Origin: JALYGJ01 sp963781705
GTDB lineage: Bacteria > Chloroflexota > Limnocylindria > Limnocylindrales > CSP1-4
DNA: 64,000 nucleotides
Reading direction: 5' to 3'
Assembly (NCBI GenBank): GCA_963781705.1
Contig: CAWAGP010000010.1
Location: 1 to 64,000 of the forward strand
Position 1 is the first letter of the stretch; each line of letters starts with the position of its first letter. Below the pieces are notes generated by a model, which was not told where the DNA came from, made no database searches, and was given only the letters and a program-made list of their open reading frames with translations. Below are positions 45,523-55,800 of the stretch, one piece after another. The position numbers and the translations under genes are program-made.

Positions 45523-46301
45523 TACAGCTCCTGTCGGCGGAAGCTGAGCAGCGCCAGCCCGAAGGGCAGTGCCACGAACACGACCGCGACGATGACGGGC
45601 ACTGCAAGACTGATGCCGGATGGCGCGCCCAGCGCCAGGTTGCCGGCCGGGTTGAGCAGCGACGTCGGCATGTAGCCGCCGATCGTGGGCAGGGCCCCGA
45701 CGATGCCGGTGACGAGCAGCGCCAGGAACCCGAACCCCGCGCCGCCGGCGGCCGAGTTGGTGATCGTGCTGCCCAGGAAGGTGAGCGCGGCGAAGGCAAA
45801 CAGGGACAGCCACAGCAGCACGGCCATCGCAACCCAGCCGAACAACGGCACGTTGGCACCGGGGAAGAGCAGCACGGTGTACAGGCCGCCCACGGCGCAG
45901 CCGAGGGCCGCCGCCACCGCCAGCGTCACGCCGATGGCGAAGAACTTGGCCAGCAGGAACGCCAGGCGCGAGGCGGGCTTGGTCAGGATGAACGCGGCGG
46001 TTCCGCGCTCCTTCTCGGCGGCAACCGTACCCATCGCCAGCAGGATCGCGACCAGGACGCCGAACTGGCCCAGGTTCTTGAGCAACTGATTGACGGCATC
46101 GGCAGCGGTGGGATCGGGCACGACGATCTGGATGCTGCCGGTCGTCTGCGTGCCCAGTGCGTCCAGCAACTCCTTGATGTAGCGCGCCAGCACCGGCGAG
46201 GTGATGCCCAGCAGCAGGAAGACGATCGCCACGACGGGCAGCCGATACGTGCGCAGTTGCTCGCGCAGCTCCTTGAGCAGCAGAACGCGGAAGCCGCTCA
46301 T
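45522..46301 (-). CDS. ABC-2 type permease (YxlG-like)
   Basis: A 259-residue membrane protein with six helices. The first is YRLPVVAIVFLLLGITSPVL, and the family element AAEKERGTAAFILTKPASRLAFLLAKFFA precedes the third. It overlaps the ATPase gene upstream by four bases. By gene order it corresponds to YxlG, the permease of the Bacillus yxlEFG cluster. Confidence 0.85.
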   Translation of the reverse strand: MSGFRVLLLKELREQLRTYRLPVVAIVFLLLGITSPVLARYIKELLDALGTQTTGSIQIVVPDPTAADAVNQLLKNLGQFGVLVAILLAMGTVAAEKERGTAAFILTKPASRLAFLLAKFFAIGVTLAVAAALGCAVGGLYTVLLFPGANVPLFGWVAMAVLLWLSLFAFAALTFLGSTITNSAAGGAGFGFLALLVTGIVGALPTIGGYMPTSLLNPAGNLALGAPSGISLAVPVIVAVVFVALPFGLALLSFRRQEL

Positions 46302-47584
46302 CGCCGGCCCCGCCCATCCAGCCCGCTCACCGGGATCTCGATCTGCGGGACGACATGCACCGCCGACTGCTCCGCAACGAGGCGGATGAAGACGTCCTCG
46401 AGGTTCGGTCGCGCACGTTCGAAGCGGACCAGCGCAACGCCAGCCTGGACGACCAGCGGCAGGAGCGACGTGGCGGCTTGTCGGGGATCACTGACGAAGA
46501 CGCGCACCGCGTCCGGCGTGGTGTGCACCTCGCTCACCCACCCCTGGCCCTTGATGGCTTCGGCGAGGCGGCCGATGGCGTTGGGCTGGTGCGCCTCCGG
46601 CTGCAGCTCGTAGACCGGCTGGGCATAGCGATCGAGCAGCTCGTCGATCGGTCCCTCGGCGACCAGGTGGCCGACGTTGAGGATCGCCACGCGGTCGCAC
46701 ACTCGTTCGACGTCGTTGAGGATGTGTGTGCTCATGATCACCGTCGCCAACCCACGCAGGCCGTCGATGACCGCCAGGACATCGCGTCGGCCCTCCGGGT
46801 CAAGCGAGCTGACCGGTTCGTCGAGGAACAGCACGGTGGGGTGATTGATGAGCGCCTGACCGATACCCAGGCGCTGGCGCATGCCGCCCGAATAGCCACC
46901 GATCTTGCGCCTGGCGGCCTCGCCCAGCCCGACCAGTTCGATCACGTCGCCCACGCGCTGGCTGAGCTCATAGCCGTTCAGACCTTCCAGCCGGCCGACC
47001 AGCTCGAGCAGCTCGCGACCGCTCATCCAGCCGTAGTAACGCGGGTCCTGGTCGAGGTAGCCGATGTGCCGCGCCAGCCGCCAGTCGGAAGTGCCGATCG
47101 GCACGCCGGCAACGGACGCCTGCCCGCTGGTCGGCCGCGCCAGGCCGGTGAGCAGCCGCAACGCCGTCGTCTTGCCGGCGCCGTTGGGGCCCAGCAGGCC
47201 GAAGACGCTGCCGCTCGGCACGGTCAGGTCGAGACCCTCGAGCGCCGCGACTCGGCCGTAGCGCTTGGCCAGCGCGGAGGCCTCGATGGCGGCCGGCGCG
47301 CCCGCGGGGAGTTTCGGCCAGCTGGCCAGCACGTGCTCGATCGCCCCCGGACTGGTGGCGACGATGCCGCCCGTCTCGACGCCGCGCGACTCGTCCCGGC
47401 CGACGAAGAAGTAGATGAGCGGGCCGATGATGTTGACGAAGAAGATGATCAGCGCCCAGACGACCTTGTTGCCGCCGCGTACCTGGCGCTCCTCGGGCAG
47501 CAGGTCGGCTGCGGCCAGCAGCAGCAGGGCAAGCTGTACCGCGACCAGCGGGATGCCGATGAGGAGGATCTGATCGGTAGTCAT
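46298..47584 (-). CDS. PLDc_N membrane domain fused to an ABC ATPase (YxlE-YxlF-like fusion)
   Basis: A 428-residue fusion. Residues about 1-65 form the two-helix phospholipase-D N-terminal anchor: IPLVAVQLALLLLAAADLL and NKVVWALIIFFVNIIGPLIYFFVGR. An acidic-neutral linker follows, then an ABC ATPase (about 100-325) with Walker A GLLGPNGAGKTTAL, Q-loop HIGYLDQDP, signature GYSGGMRQRLGIGQAL, Walker B VLFLDEPVSSLDP and a switch His in IMSTHILNDVERV. In Bacillus these parts are separate YxlE and YxlF proteins in the sigY operon. It may anchor the ATPase to the membrane. Confidence 0.87.
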   Translation of the reverse strand: MTTDQILLIGIPLVAVQLALLLLAAADLLPEERQVRGGNKVVWALIIFFVNIIGPLIYFFVGRDESRGVETGGIVATSPGAIEHVLASWPKLPAGAPAAIEASALAKRYGRVAALEGLDLTVPSGSVFGLLGPNGAGKTTALRLLTGLARPTSGQASVAGVPIGTSDWRLARHIGYLDQDPRYYGWMSGRELLELVGRLEGLNGYELSQRVGDVIELVGLGEAARRKIGGYSGGMRQRLGIGQALINHPTVLFLDEPVSSLDPEGRRDVLAVIDGLRGLATVIMSTHILNDVERVCDRVAILNVGHLVAEGPIDELLDRYAQPVYELQPEAHQPNAIGRLAEAIKGQGWVSEVHTTPDAVRVFVSDPRQAATSLLPLVVQAGVALVRFERARPNLEDVFIRLVAEQSAVHVVPQIEIPVSGLDGRGRR

Positions 47585-47708
47585 GAGTAGCTGAAGACCG
47601 AGTCTGCCACACGTGACCTGGATGTGTGGGAATCGCCCAAAAAGTCACGCGGATTTGGGCCATTGTTGGACGGCCAATTCCTGCTCGAGCTAGCCAGAGG
47701 GAAGATCA

Positions 47709-48932
47709 ATGCCAGGACTGGACACAGGCAACACCGGCTTCATGCTGCTGTGCAGCAGCCTGGTCATGCTCATGACGCCTGGGCTGGCGTTCTTCTACGG
47801 CGGTCTCGTCGGCCGCAAGAACGTCCTCGCGATCATGAGCCAGAGTTTCGTCTCGATGGGCTGGACCACGATCATCTGGTTCGCCGTGGGCTACTCGCTG
47901 TGCTTCTCAGGCGACACCGCCGGCGTGATCGGCAATCTCGACAAGGCTTTCCTCAACGGCGTATCGCTCAGCAGTCCGTCGCCGTTGAATTCGTCCATCC
48001 CGGAGATCGTGTTCATCGCCTACCAGATGATGTTTGCCGTCATCACGCCGGCGCTCATCACCGGGGCATTCGCCAACCGCGTCAGCTTCAAGGCCTACCT
48101 CGCCTTCCTGACCGTGTGGCTCCTGTTCGTCTACTTCCCGTTCGTGCACATGGTGTGGGGCGGTGGCTTGCTTGCCCAGTGGGGCGTGCTCGACTTCGCC
48201 GGCGGCATCGTCGTGCACAACATCGCCGGGTTCGCCGCGCTCGCGTCGGTCCTGTACGTCGGCCGGCGTCGGGTAGTCGACAGCGGGCCGCACAGCATTC
48301 CGCTTGTCGCCCTGGGCACCGGCCTGTTGTGGTTCGGCTGGTACGGCTTCAACGCCGGCAGCGAGTTCCGCGTCGACTCGACCACTGCGGTTGCGTTCCT
48401 CAATACCGACGTTGCGGCGTCATTCGCCGCGATCGCCTGGCTGGCGACGGCCTGGTTCTTCGAGAAGCGTCCGAGCTTCCTCGGCCTCCTCACCGGCGCT
48501 GTGGCCGGACTCGCAACGATCACGCCGGCGGCGGGCTATGTCTCGCCGGTCGGCGCGGTGATCATCGGCATCGTCTCCGGCGTCGTCTGCTATGGGGCCG
48601 TTGCGCTCAAGAACCGGCTCCACTGGGACGACGCGCTCGACGTCTGGGGCGTCCATGGCGTCGGCGGCTTCCTGGGCATCATCATGCTGGGCATCCTCGC
48701 GACCACAGCGTTCAACCCCAATGGCGCCGACGGAATCCTCGCCGGCAACCCGGAGTTCTTCGTCAAGCAGGTGGTGGCGGTGGTCCTGTCATCGGTCTGG
48801 GCGTTCGCCTTCACCTACGCGATGCTGTGGGCGATCGACCGGGTGACCCCGGTTCGCGTCACGGCCGGAGTGGAAGAGGCCGGTCTCGACTCGGGTCTGT
48901 TCAGGGAGGAGGCGTACATAGGCGCGCTCTGA
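47709..48932 (+). CDS. amtB: Ammonium transporter
   Basis: A 407-residue AmtB/Mep/Rh channel with eleven helices. It begins with NTGFMLLCSSLVMLMTPGLAFFYGGLVGRKN, and the twin-His pore pair lies in DFAGGIVVHNIAGFAALASVLYVG and LDVWGVHGVGGFLGIIMLGI. A conserved FNAGSEF follows helix 7. No signal peptide; a short ribosome binding site (GAGGGAAGATCA) precedes the ATG. A glnK gene is not next to it. With glutamine synthetase III it supports assimilation of ammonium. Confidence 0.94.
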   Translation: MPGLDTGNTGFMLLCSSLVMLMTPGLAFFYGGLVGRKNVLAIMSQSFVSMGWTTIIWFAVGYSLCFSGDTAGVIGNLDKAFLNGVSLSSPSPLNSSIPEIVFIAYQMMFAVITPALITGAFANRVSFKAYLAFLTVWLLFVYFPFVHMVWGGGLLAQWGVLDFAGGIVVHNIAGFAALASVLYVGRRRVVDSGPHSIPLVALGTGLLWFGWYGFNAGSEFRVDSTTAVAFLNTDVAASFAAIAWLATAWFFEKRPSFLGLLTGAVAGLATITPAAGYVSPVGAVIIGIVSGVVCYGAVALKNRLHWDDALDVWGVHGVGGFLGIIMLGILATTAFNPNGADGILAGNPEFFVKQVVAVVLSSVWAFAFTYAMLWAIDRVTPVRVTAGVEEAGLDSGLFREEAYIGAL

Positions 48933-48941
48933 TCGCCACGG

Positions 48942-49437
48942 TGGCAGAGATCTCCTGTCTGCAGTGCGGAGCGGTGGTCGAGGACGTGCCCGGACCCGTC
49001 CATGCTTACGTCCCGAGCGCTCCAGGGTGCTGGGCGGCGTTCGGTGCACTCCGGGCCGACGAAATGCTCCGGTTCCCCGGATCCGATGCGAACAACCTCG
49101 GCGTCGATGCCTACATGGCCCAGCACCCGGGAGACGGGACGGACCGTCGCGACCGTCAGTCCGTGTTCGTCCACCTCGCCAGCCTGTGCGCCGTCATCGA
49201 GCGCAACGCATTCCCGGCGCGGTCGCCGGACGTGCTTCGGGCCGTCCTTGCCCGCGAGGCAGCGTTTCCCATCCTGCGTCGGACCGGTGGCCCAGGGGCA
49301 TTGACCGTCCTCTCCGTCACCAATGCGACAAGTCTCGAGGACCACGATGGCCGAGTCCGCGCATGGCGGCTTGTGTCTGGGACTCCTGGTGCGAGCACCA
49401 CTCCAGTATTCGGGCTGCCCTGGACGCGGCTGTCTGA
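48942..49437 (+). pseudogene. DUF5946-family protein with a frame break near its C-terminus
   Basis: From GTG 48942 the first 140 residues match my memory of DUF5946: CLQCGAVVEDVPGPVHAYVP, SAPGCWAAFGALRADEML, NNLGVDAYMAQHPGDGTDRR and DRQSVFVHLASLCAVIERN. At about 49365-49370 the expected tail ACVWDSWCEHHSSIRAALDA lies in another frame and stops at 49437, whereas the starting frame runs on to an unrelated C-terminus ending at 49519. The function of the family is unknown; two Cys at the start suggest metal or thiol chemistry. Confidence 0.65.
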
Positions 49438-49501
49438 GCGGGCTGGGGAAAGCCGGCGTGAACAGCGCGGCGCTGAACCGGGCGAAGTCGTACAGCCGGA
49501 T

Positions 49502-52303
49502 TCAGGCGTTCTGACCTGAGGCCATGGCGCGCCCGAGCTCGGCACGCGAGCTCACGCCGAGCTTGCCGTAGATGCTGGCCAGGTGCGTCTCCACGGTACG
49601 CGGGCTGATGCCGAGCTCCGCCGCCACGTCGCGGGTGGACAGGCCGTCACCGGCCAGGCGGGCGACGCGCGCCTCGGTGGGCGTCAGGGCAAGGGCCGTT
49701 GACCGTGTCAGGCCCAGGCGCGCCGATTCTGCGGCCGCACGTTCGGCCCACACGATCGCGCCCAGGTCGCGGAATATCGTTTCGGCTCGCCGAAGCGTTT
49801 CGGCCGCGTCGCGCCGCGACCGGACGAGACGCAGCGCCTCCCCACGCAGCAGCAGCGTCCGCGCGATGTCGAACCGGCTCCACCCAGCTGGGTCGGCGCC
49901 GGCGACCGCGGCCGTCGCGTCGACGGCCGACTTAGGGTCGTCCCGGGCAAGAGCGATGCGCGCATGGCCGCGGGCGATGGCCGCCGCGGCCCATGTCTTG
50001 GCCACCCGGCGGTGGCGCGCTTCGAGACCCGCCAACTCAATCGCCGCTTCATCCACCAGACCCAGCTGTGCGAGGGCCTCGATGCGCTCGGGCGCAGGGT
50101 CAATACGCAGTGACTCGCGGTAGCCGACGGCACGAAGGTGGCCCGCCGCTCGATCCGTCGCCTCCGCGACCCTGGCGGCATCACCCTGGCTGGCGCCCGC
50201 AAGGGCGGTCACCATCAACCATGCCGCGGTGAGGCCTCGAGTCCCGGCCCGCTCTGTCTGCTCGACGCCCGCCGTGGCGGCCGCGCGGGCGGCCTCGAGG
50301 TGACCTTCGCAGGCATCGACGAGGGCCACCGCTCGGAGCGCCATGTCGGACGCCGTACCGCCCGTTTCGATGTCCGCGTCCACGGCGGCCAGGGCGAGGC
50401 GTCGGGCCGTCGGCCAGTTGTCCGCCCACAGCTCGACCTCGGCCAGGCGCGTGAGCAGATTGGCTGCGTTCGAGTACTCGCCGTGCATGAGATCGAAGTC
50501 CAGCAGCTGTTGAAAGCGATCGCGGGCCAGGTCCAGCCGGCCGACCCCTGCCCACCATATGCCCGGGCTTGTGATGCGATCGGTCAGTGGGCCCTCAGAC
50601 TCCACCTCCAGGCCGCGTGCCAGCAGAGTCATCGGTGGCCGCCGGCCCAGCGCCACCGACCAGTGGAACGCCTGCAGCAGGGCAGCTGCGAAGTGACCGC
50701 GGTCGGACGTGTCCTCGAGCAGCCGGGCCGCGGCAAGGGCGTGACGGCGCGCCGCCGCGATGTCGTAGTCACAGAAGATCGCAAGGTAGTACTCCAGCAG
50801 ACCGTGGAGAGCCGGATCGCCGCTCGAGTCGGCCAGGGCGGGCAGCAGCGCGGCGACAGCCTGCTGGGCGGTGCCCATGTACCAGGTCACGAGTCCGATC
50901 AGCAGCAGTGCCCTGGCGCGCATGACACCTTCGACGGCGGGCACAAGTGCTGCTGCGCGACTGCGGGCCGCGGCGAGGTCGCCGGCCACGAACCACGCCT
51001 CGGCGGCAGCCAGCGTGCGTCCGGCCAGCTCCGGGCTGAGTGGCGGCGTGCGCTCCACCGCCAGGTCGGCGAGGGCGCCAGCTACGCCGGGGGCTCCCCG
51101 CCGGCGCGCCCGCGCCGCTGCCTTCGCCAGGGCGCCGGCCACGCCTGCGTCGGGGCCGTCTGATGCCAGCGCCAGGTGGCGAGCGCGTGCCTCGGGATCT
51201 TCGGCTGCCGCGTCACCGAGCCAGGTGTGCGTCTGGTGAAGCTCCGCGAGCGATGCCTCGGCCACGAGCGTCGAGGCGTACAGCGGGTGGTCGAAGATGA
51301 TCGACTGTCCCTCCAGGTGGACGAGGCCGGCGTCCAGCGCGGGGCGCAGCACCAGGTTCGGGTCCCGGCCCGCCGCTGCCTCGAGCAGTCTCAACGTTGG
51401 CTTCGCGCTGAGAGCAGCCGTCAACAGCAGCCGTCGCGTCTGGCCCGGAAGGCGTACCAGGCGAGCGCCCACCAGCCCGCGCAGAGACGACGGCACGGGC
51501 AGCTCACGACCTGGACTCAGATGCGCACCCTCGGCCACGACTGCGCGAGCGAGCTCCAGTGCATAGAACGGGTTGCCGCCCGACAGCTCGCGGATGCGTG
51601 ACAGCGTCGATCGGCTGAAACTGGTGCCGGTGGCCGTGCGCAGCAGCTCGTGGAGGGCACCCATCGACAGGGGCTCCAACCACAGGCGCTCAACGGGCAG
51701 CGGCCGCGCAGTCTCGCCCAGCCCGAACGGCAGGGAGCCACCCGGCTCGTCGCTGCGCTCGGCGATCAGTACTCGGATCGGCAGGTCGACCAGGCGGCGG
51801 AACGTGAAGGCGAGCGCCTCGCGGCTGGCCTGATCGGTCCACGACGCGTCGTCGACAGCGATGACCAACGGGCCCTCGCCGATCAGGGCACGGCAGGCGG
51901 CCAAAGCGGCCATTGCCACCCGCTGTGGGTCTGCGACAGGCGTGGCGTCGTCTTCATCTGCGCTCACCGGGTCGGCCGCGCCAATCGCCCGCTGGAGAGC
52001 GGCGCGATGCGCGGCGGGAAGCCTCGCCTGGACGGACTCCAGCCGCGGACCCAGCAGATCGGTGAGTGTCGCGTAGGCAAAGGTCGCTTCCGCCTCGACC
52101 GGCCGCGCATACATAACGGTGGCGCCGGCTGCCTCGGCGACCGCGACGCCGGCGCGCATCAGGCTCGTCTTGCCGATTCCTGCCGGTCCCTCGATCAGGA
52201 TGGCCAGCGGTTCTGTATAGGGCGGCAGCAGCGCCGTGCGCAGGCGGAGCAGGGCGGTGTCCCGGCCGATGAGCAGCGGATGGGCGGACTTCTCGGTGGG
52301 CAT
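49502..52303 (-). CDS. LuxR-family ATPase regulator (MalT/LAL type)
   Basis: A 933-residue regulator from the ATG at 52303 (MPTEKSAHPLLIGRDTAL). The AAA/NACHT-like STAND ATPase is in residues about 10-350, with Walker A LIEGPAGIGKTSL and Walker B PLVIAVDDASWTD. A helical TPR-like region follows (about 400-850), and the C-terminal helix-turn-helix is classic LuxR: LTPTEARVARLAGDGLSTRD, VAAELGISPRTVETHLASIY, GKLGVSSRAEL. STAND regulators of this size sense small ligands through the helical part. The target genes may include the divergent hypothetical gene or the RHS locus. Confidence 0.92.
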   Translation of the reverse strand: MPTEKSAHPLLIGRDTALLRLRTALLPPYTEPLAILIEGPAGIGKTSLMRAGVAVAEAAGATVMYARPVEAEATFAYATLTDLLGPRLESVQARLPAAHRAALQRAIGAADPVSADEDDATPVADPQRVAMAALAACRALIGEGPLVIAVDDASWTDQASREALAFTFRRLVDLPIRVLIAERSDEPGGSLPFGLGETARPLPVERLWLEPLSMGALHELLRTATGTSFSRSTLSRIRELSGGNPFYALELARAVVAEGAHLSPGRELPVPSSLRGLVGARLVRLPGQTRRLLLTAALSAKPTLRLLEAAAGRDPNLVLRPALDAGLVHLEGQSIIFDHPLYASTLVAEASLAELHQTHTWLGDAAAEDPEARARHLALASDGPDAGVAGALAKAAARARRRGAPGVAGALADLAVERTPPLSPELAGRTLAAAEAWFVAGDLAAARSRAAALVPAVEGVMRARALLLIGLVTWYMGTAQQAVAALLPALADSSGDPALHGLLEYYLAIFCDYDIAAARRHALAAARLLEDTSDRGHFAAALLQAFHWSVALGRRPPMTLLARGLEVESEGPLTDRITSPGIWWAGVGRLDLARDRFQQLLDFDLMHGEYSNAANLLTRLAEVELWADNWPTARRLALAAVDADIETGGTASDMALRAVALVDACEGHLEAARAAATAGVEQTERAGTRGLTAAWLMVTALAGASQGDAARVAEATDRAAGHLRAVGYRESLRIDPAPERIEALAQLGLVDEAAIELAGLEARHRRVAKTWAAAAIARGHARIALARDDPKSAVDATAAVAGADPAGWSRFDIARTLLLRGEALRLVRSRRDAAETLRRAETIFRDLGAIVWAERAAAESARLGLTRSTALALTPTEARVARLAGDGLSTRDVAAELGISPRTVETHLASIYGKLGVSSRAELGRAMASGQNA

Positions 52304-52391
52304 GCTCCTTGGGCGGAACCATAGACGGGTCCGTGAAACGCCGGATGCGCGGGTAACTGGGCGGCGCCACATTGTCCGTGTGGAGACGCAC

Positions 52392-52700
52392 ATGAAGGTG
52401 ATCGAGGCATACCTGCCCGACGCCGACACCAGAGACGACGACTGGTATCTGAGGCTGCGCGACCGGGCCGGCAAGTCCCTTGCGCCGTTCGGCCTCAAGG
52501 TCGCCCTGCTCGTCTTGCCGGAGGACGAGACCGCCTTGTGGCTGATCAGCGCCGACGGCCATGCCGCCGCGCGCACCCTGCTTCCGCCGGAGCTTGACCT
52601 ACCCGGCCTGATCGGCGCTGCGACGGCGTTCGCGGGCGGTCATGTCATGGAGCGCCAGATGGCCGCCCGTATTGTCCGAGGCGAGGATCCGGCGAGCTAG
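52392..52700 (+). CDS. Hypothetical protein, 102 aa
   Basis: A 102-residue protein from ATG 52392, divergent from the LuxR regulator with an 88-base gap. The pattern MKVIEAYLPDADTRDDDWYLR, then KSLAPFGLKVALLVLPEDET and LWLISADGHAAARTLLPPEL is an alternating alpha/beta small protein without membrane segments. I do not recognise a family. It could be under control of the neighbouring regulator. Confidence 0.5.
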   Translation: MKVIEAYLPDADTRDDDWYLRLRDRAGKSLAPFGLKVALLVLPEDETALWLISADGHAAARTLLPPELDLPGLIGAATAFAGGHVMERQMAARIVRGEDPAS

Positions 52701-52889
52701 CCCGAGCTCCTGCGCTGCCCGCTCGCCACCGACGGTCGCGCAGGTTCAGGTCCCCAGCCTCCCGAAGATCTGGATGCACAGCGCGCCGAGACGATGGCGA
52801 TAAACGAACGAAACGCGCGAAGAACCGACGGGTCGTGCGCGGTGCGCACGGCTGTGTCGAGGCCTCACGCCAACTCTTGCCCCCCTGAC

Positions 52890-55800
52890 TTAGGCCGGGC
52901 TAGGCGGCACAGCCAGGAGCGTGAAAGAGTAGGTACCCGTGGCGGTGGAGCTCGAGAAGACCTCGATGGTGTAGGTGCCATCGGCCGGCAGAGTCTGACG
53001 CCCGATGTCGTTGCAGCTCTGGGCCTGCACGATGTTGTGACCATCTGGGGCAAGCAGGCGCCAGAGCAGGTTGTCGATGCACGTCCCGGTGGCCTGCAGG
53101 TAGACGATCTGCCCGGCACTGCCGGCGAAGGTGTAGTCGTGCCATTCGCCAATCTGCGTGATCGTGCCGGTCACGGCCTGGCCGATGGAGGTGCTGGCGA
53201 CGGTGTTGGGCGGCACACCCAGGAGCGTGAAAGAGTAGGTACCCGTGGCGGTGGAGCTCGAGAAGACCTCGATGGTGTAGGTGCCATCGGCCGGCAGAGT
53301 CTGCCGCCCGATGTCGTCGCAGTTCTGGGCCTGCACGAGGTTGTGACCATCTGGGGCAAGCAGGCGCCAGAGCAGGTTGTCGATGCACGTCCCGGTGGCC
53401 TGCAGATAGACGATCTGCCCGGCACTGCCGGCGAAGGTGTAGTCGTGCCATTCGCCAATCTGCGTGATCGTGCCGGTCACGGCCTGGCCGATGGAGGTGC
53501 TGGCGACGGTGTTGGGCGGCACACCCAGGAGCGTGAAAGAGTAGGTACCCGTGGCGGTGGAGCTCGAGAAGACCTCGATGGTGTAGGTGCCATCGGCCGG
53601 CAGAGTCTGCCGCCCGATGTCGTCGCAGTTCTGGGCCTGCACGAGGTTGTGACCGTCTGGGGCAAGCAGGCGCCAGAGCAGGTTGTCGATGCACGTCCCG
53701 GTGGCCTGCAGATAGACGATCTGCCCGGCACTGCCGGCGAAGGTGTAGTGATCGCGCACATTCGGCTGTTCGATCGCTCCTTCGACCGATTGTCCGATCG
53801 CAATAGCGCGCAGCGTCCCGTTCAGTGCGGCGGGAGTGGCAATACCCACGGACGTAGCCACCGCGGCGGCCGCCGCAGCATACGAGGGGTCTCCCGTGAT
53901 GCCGACATCAAGCGTGCAGTCCGTGAGATCTGGCTCAGTCGTCACGCCGACGGCGCGACACAGGGCCGCAGCCTGATCTCTCACCCCGGGGTCGAGGTCG
54001 TCAACGGTCGCCCGGGCTGTCGGGATGTCCGGCCGCGTGAAGGTGGCCGTGCTCTGCCCGGGCGCATAGTCGAAGAGCGATTCCGCCTGCGTGATTCGCC
54101 AACTGTCTCCGAACGCGTGGTACAGCTTGGTGAAGAAGTCCGGGTCGGACGGCTGCAGGACCACGCCGTCCCGGCCGGTCAGGTCATTCGATGGGTCGCC
54201 GTCCGCGCTGCCCAGCAGACCGCGCAACGTTGGCGCGTTGGTTGGGTCCGGAGTGAAGTTGTAGCTGAGCGTGTGGTTGAAGCGCTGGATCGCAAGGTGA
54301 CTTCCGCCTGGCCAATCGACCGTGACGACGGTGCCGTGACGCTCGACGATTCCACCATTGGGTAGTCGCATCGAAACATCGAGGCCGGCCAGCGGGGCGC
54401 CATTGACGCTGACCACCAGGTCTTGGTTGGCCAGGGTCACCGCCACGCGGTCACCCGCGACGCCGGCGGCCACCGCGGTCGCGTAGGTTACGTACGGGTA
54501 TCCGCCCGGCGGCTCCTGGCGGGCCTGCAGCACGATGCTGCCGTCGACGGACTCCGCGATCAGGTACTCCCCCGCAGCCTGGAAGTCCAATCCTTCGCCA
54601 TCGGCCGTCCGCAGGTGCGGGTCACCGAACGAGCAGTACCCGACGCAGTGCGTCCCCTTGGCGTTCCAGCAATCGCCGATGCACATGAAACCGCCGCCGT
54701 TTGGACTCGAGCACATGCCCACACACGTTGCACCGCCGGCCTCGTGGCACGCGCCGAGGCAGAAATATGAGCCTGGACGGAAGTCGCAAATGCCGGCGAT
54801 GCAGGTTCCAGCGCTCCCGTGCTCAGGCAGTGGCGAAGGCGGCTGTGGCGGTGTCGGAGGCGCCGGAGCAGGGGGCGTCGCCAGCCCAGCGGCCCAGCCG
54901 CCGACCCGGCCAGGCAGCCCAGCGGCCCAGCCGCCGGCCCGGCCGGCCAGCCCACCGACGTAGCCGCCGTGGCCGTCAAGACCGGTCGGGTCCGAGCGAT
55001 TGACGGGGTCGCCGCCTGCGTAACGGTAGAGGTTCTCATCGCCGCCCCCGAACCGGATCGGATCGGGGGCCGTCCAGCGTCCAACCGCCGGGTCATAGTC
55101 GCGCGCACCGAACAGCACCAGGCCCGTGTCGGGATCCCGGAGCCCGCCCGCGAACCCGATGGGCAGGAACCCGGGGTTCGTGTCCGAGAGTACGCGACCC
55201 CACGCGTCGTACTGCACCTTCTCCGCGATCTGCCCGCTTGCATCGTCCACGACGAGCAGTGGGCTTCCGAGTTGGTCCGTGATGACCCGGTAGCTTCGAC
55301 CGTCACGAATGACCGACGCCAGTCGACCGCTGTCGTCCCAGGCGAACCGCGCCACGACCGCGCCGGAGCCGTCGAGCTCGGCCGTCAGCCGCCCGTCGAC
55401 GCCATAGAGGTAGCCTGCCACCGGCGCCCCATCCACGGAGCGCCCGACGCGATCGCCCTCGGCATCGACGAGATAGCCGATGCTGCGGCCGTCCGGCAGT
55501 GTCACCGTACGCAGCGAACCCAGGGCGTCGTACTGGAACGCCGTGACGCCGCCTGGTCCGGTCTCCTGCAGCAACGTACCGTCTGGCGCGTACGAGAAGG
55601 TTGTGTCGCCCCACGCCAGGAGCCGCTCCCGGTCGTCGTACGTCGCGGTCACCGTGCTACCGGCCAGCTCAACTGAGACGCGGTTTCCGGCCGTGTCGTA
55701 CGTGTCTGCCTCATCCGCAACGCCGTCAGTACTGACTCCGGCGAGCCGTCCCGTGTCGTACGTGTATGTGACCTCATGCGCGTCCGTCTGAGTCGATCCG

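Noticed and set aside
52906..53757. Regular direct repeats as a CRISPR array
   Set aside because: The unit is 306 bases, contiguous, in frame and protein-coding, with no spacer variation and no cas genes.
52794..54365. A 523-residue plus-strand open frame with three repeats
   Set aside because: It is opposite the RHS gene's tandem repeats; its repeats are the antisense of those modules.
52890..54600. An RHS toxin/immunity cassette
   Set aside because: The region after the RHS core is VWD and beta-repeat sequence with no nuclease or other toxin motif, and no small immunity-like gene follows.
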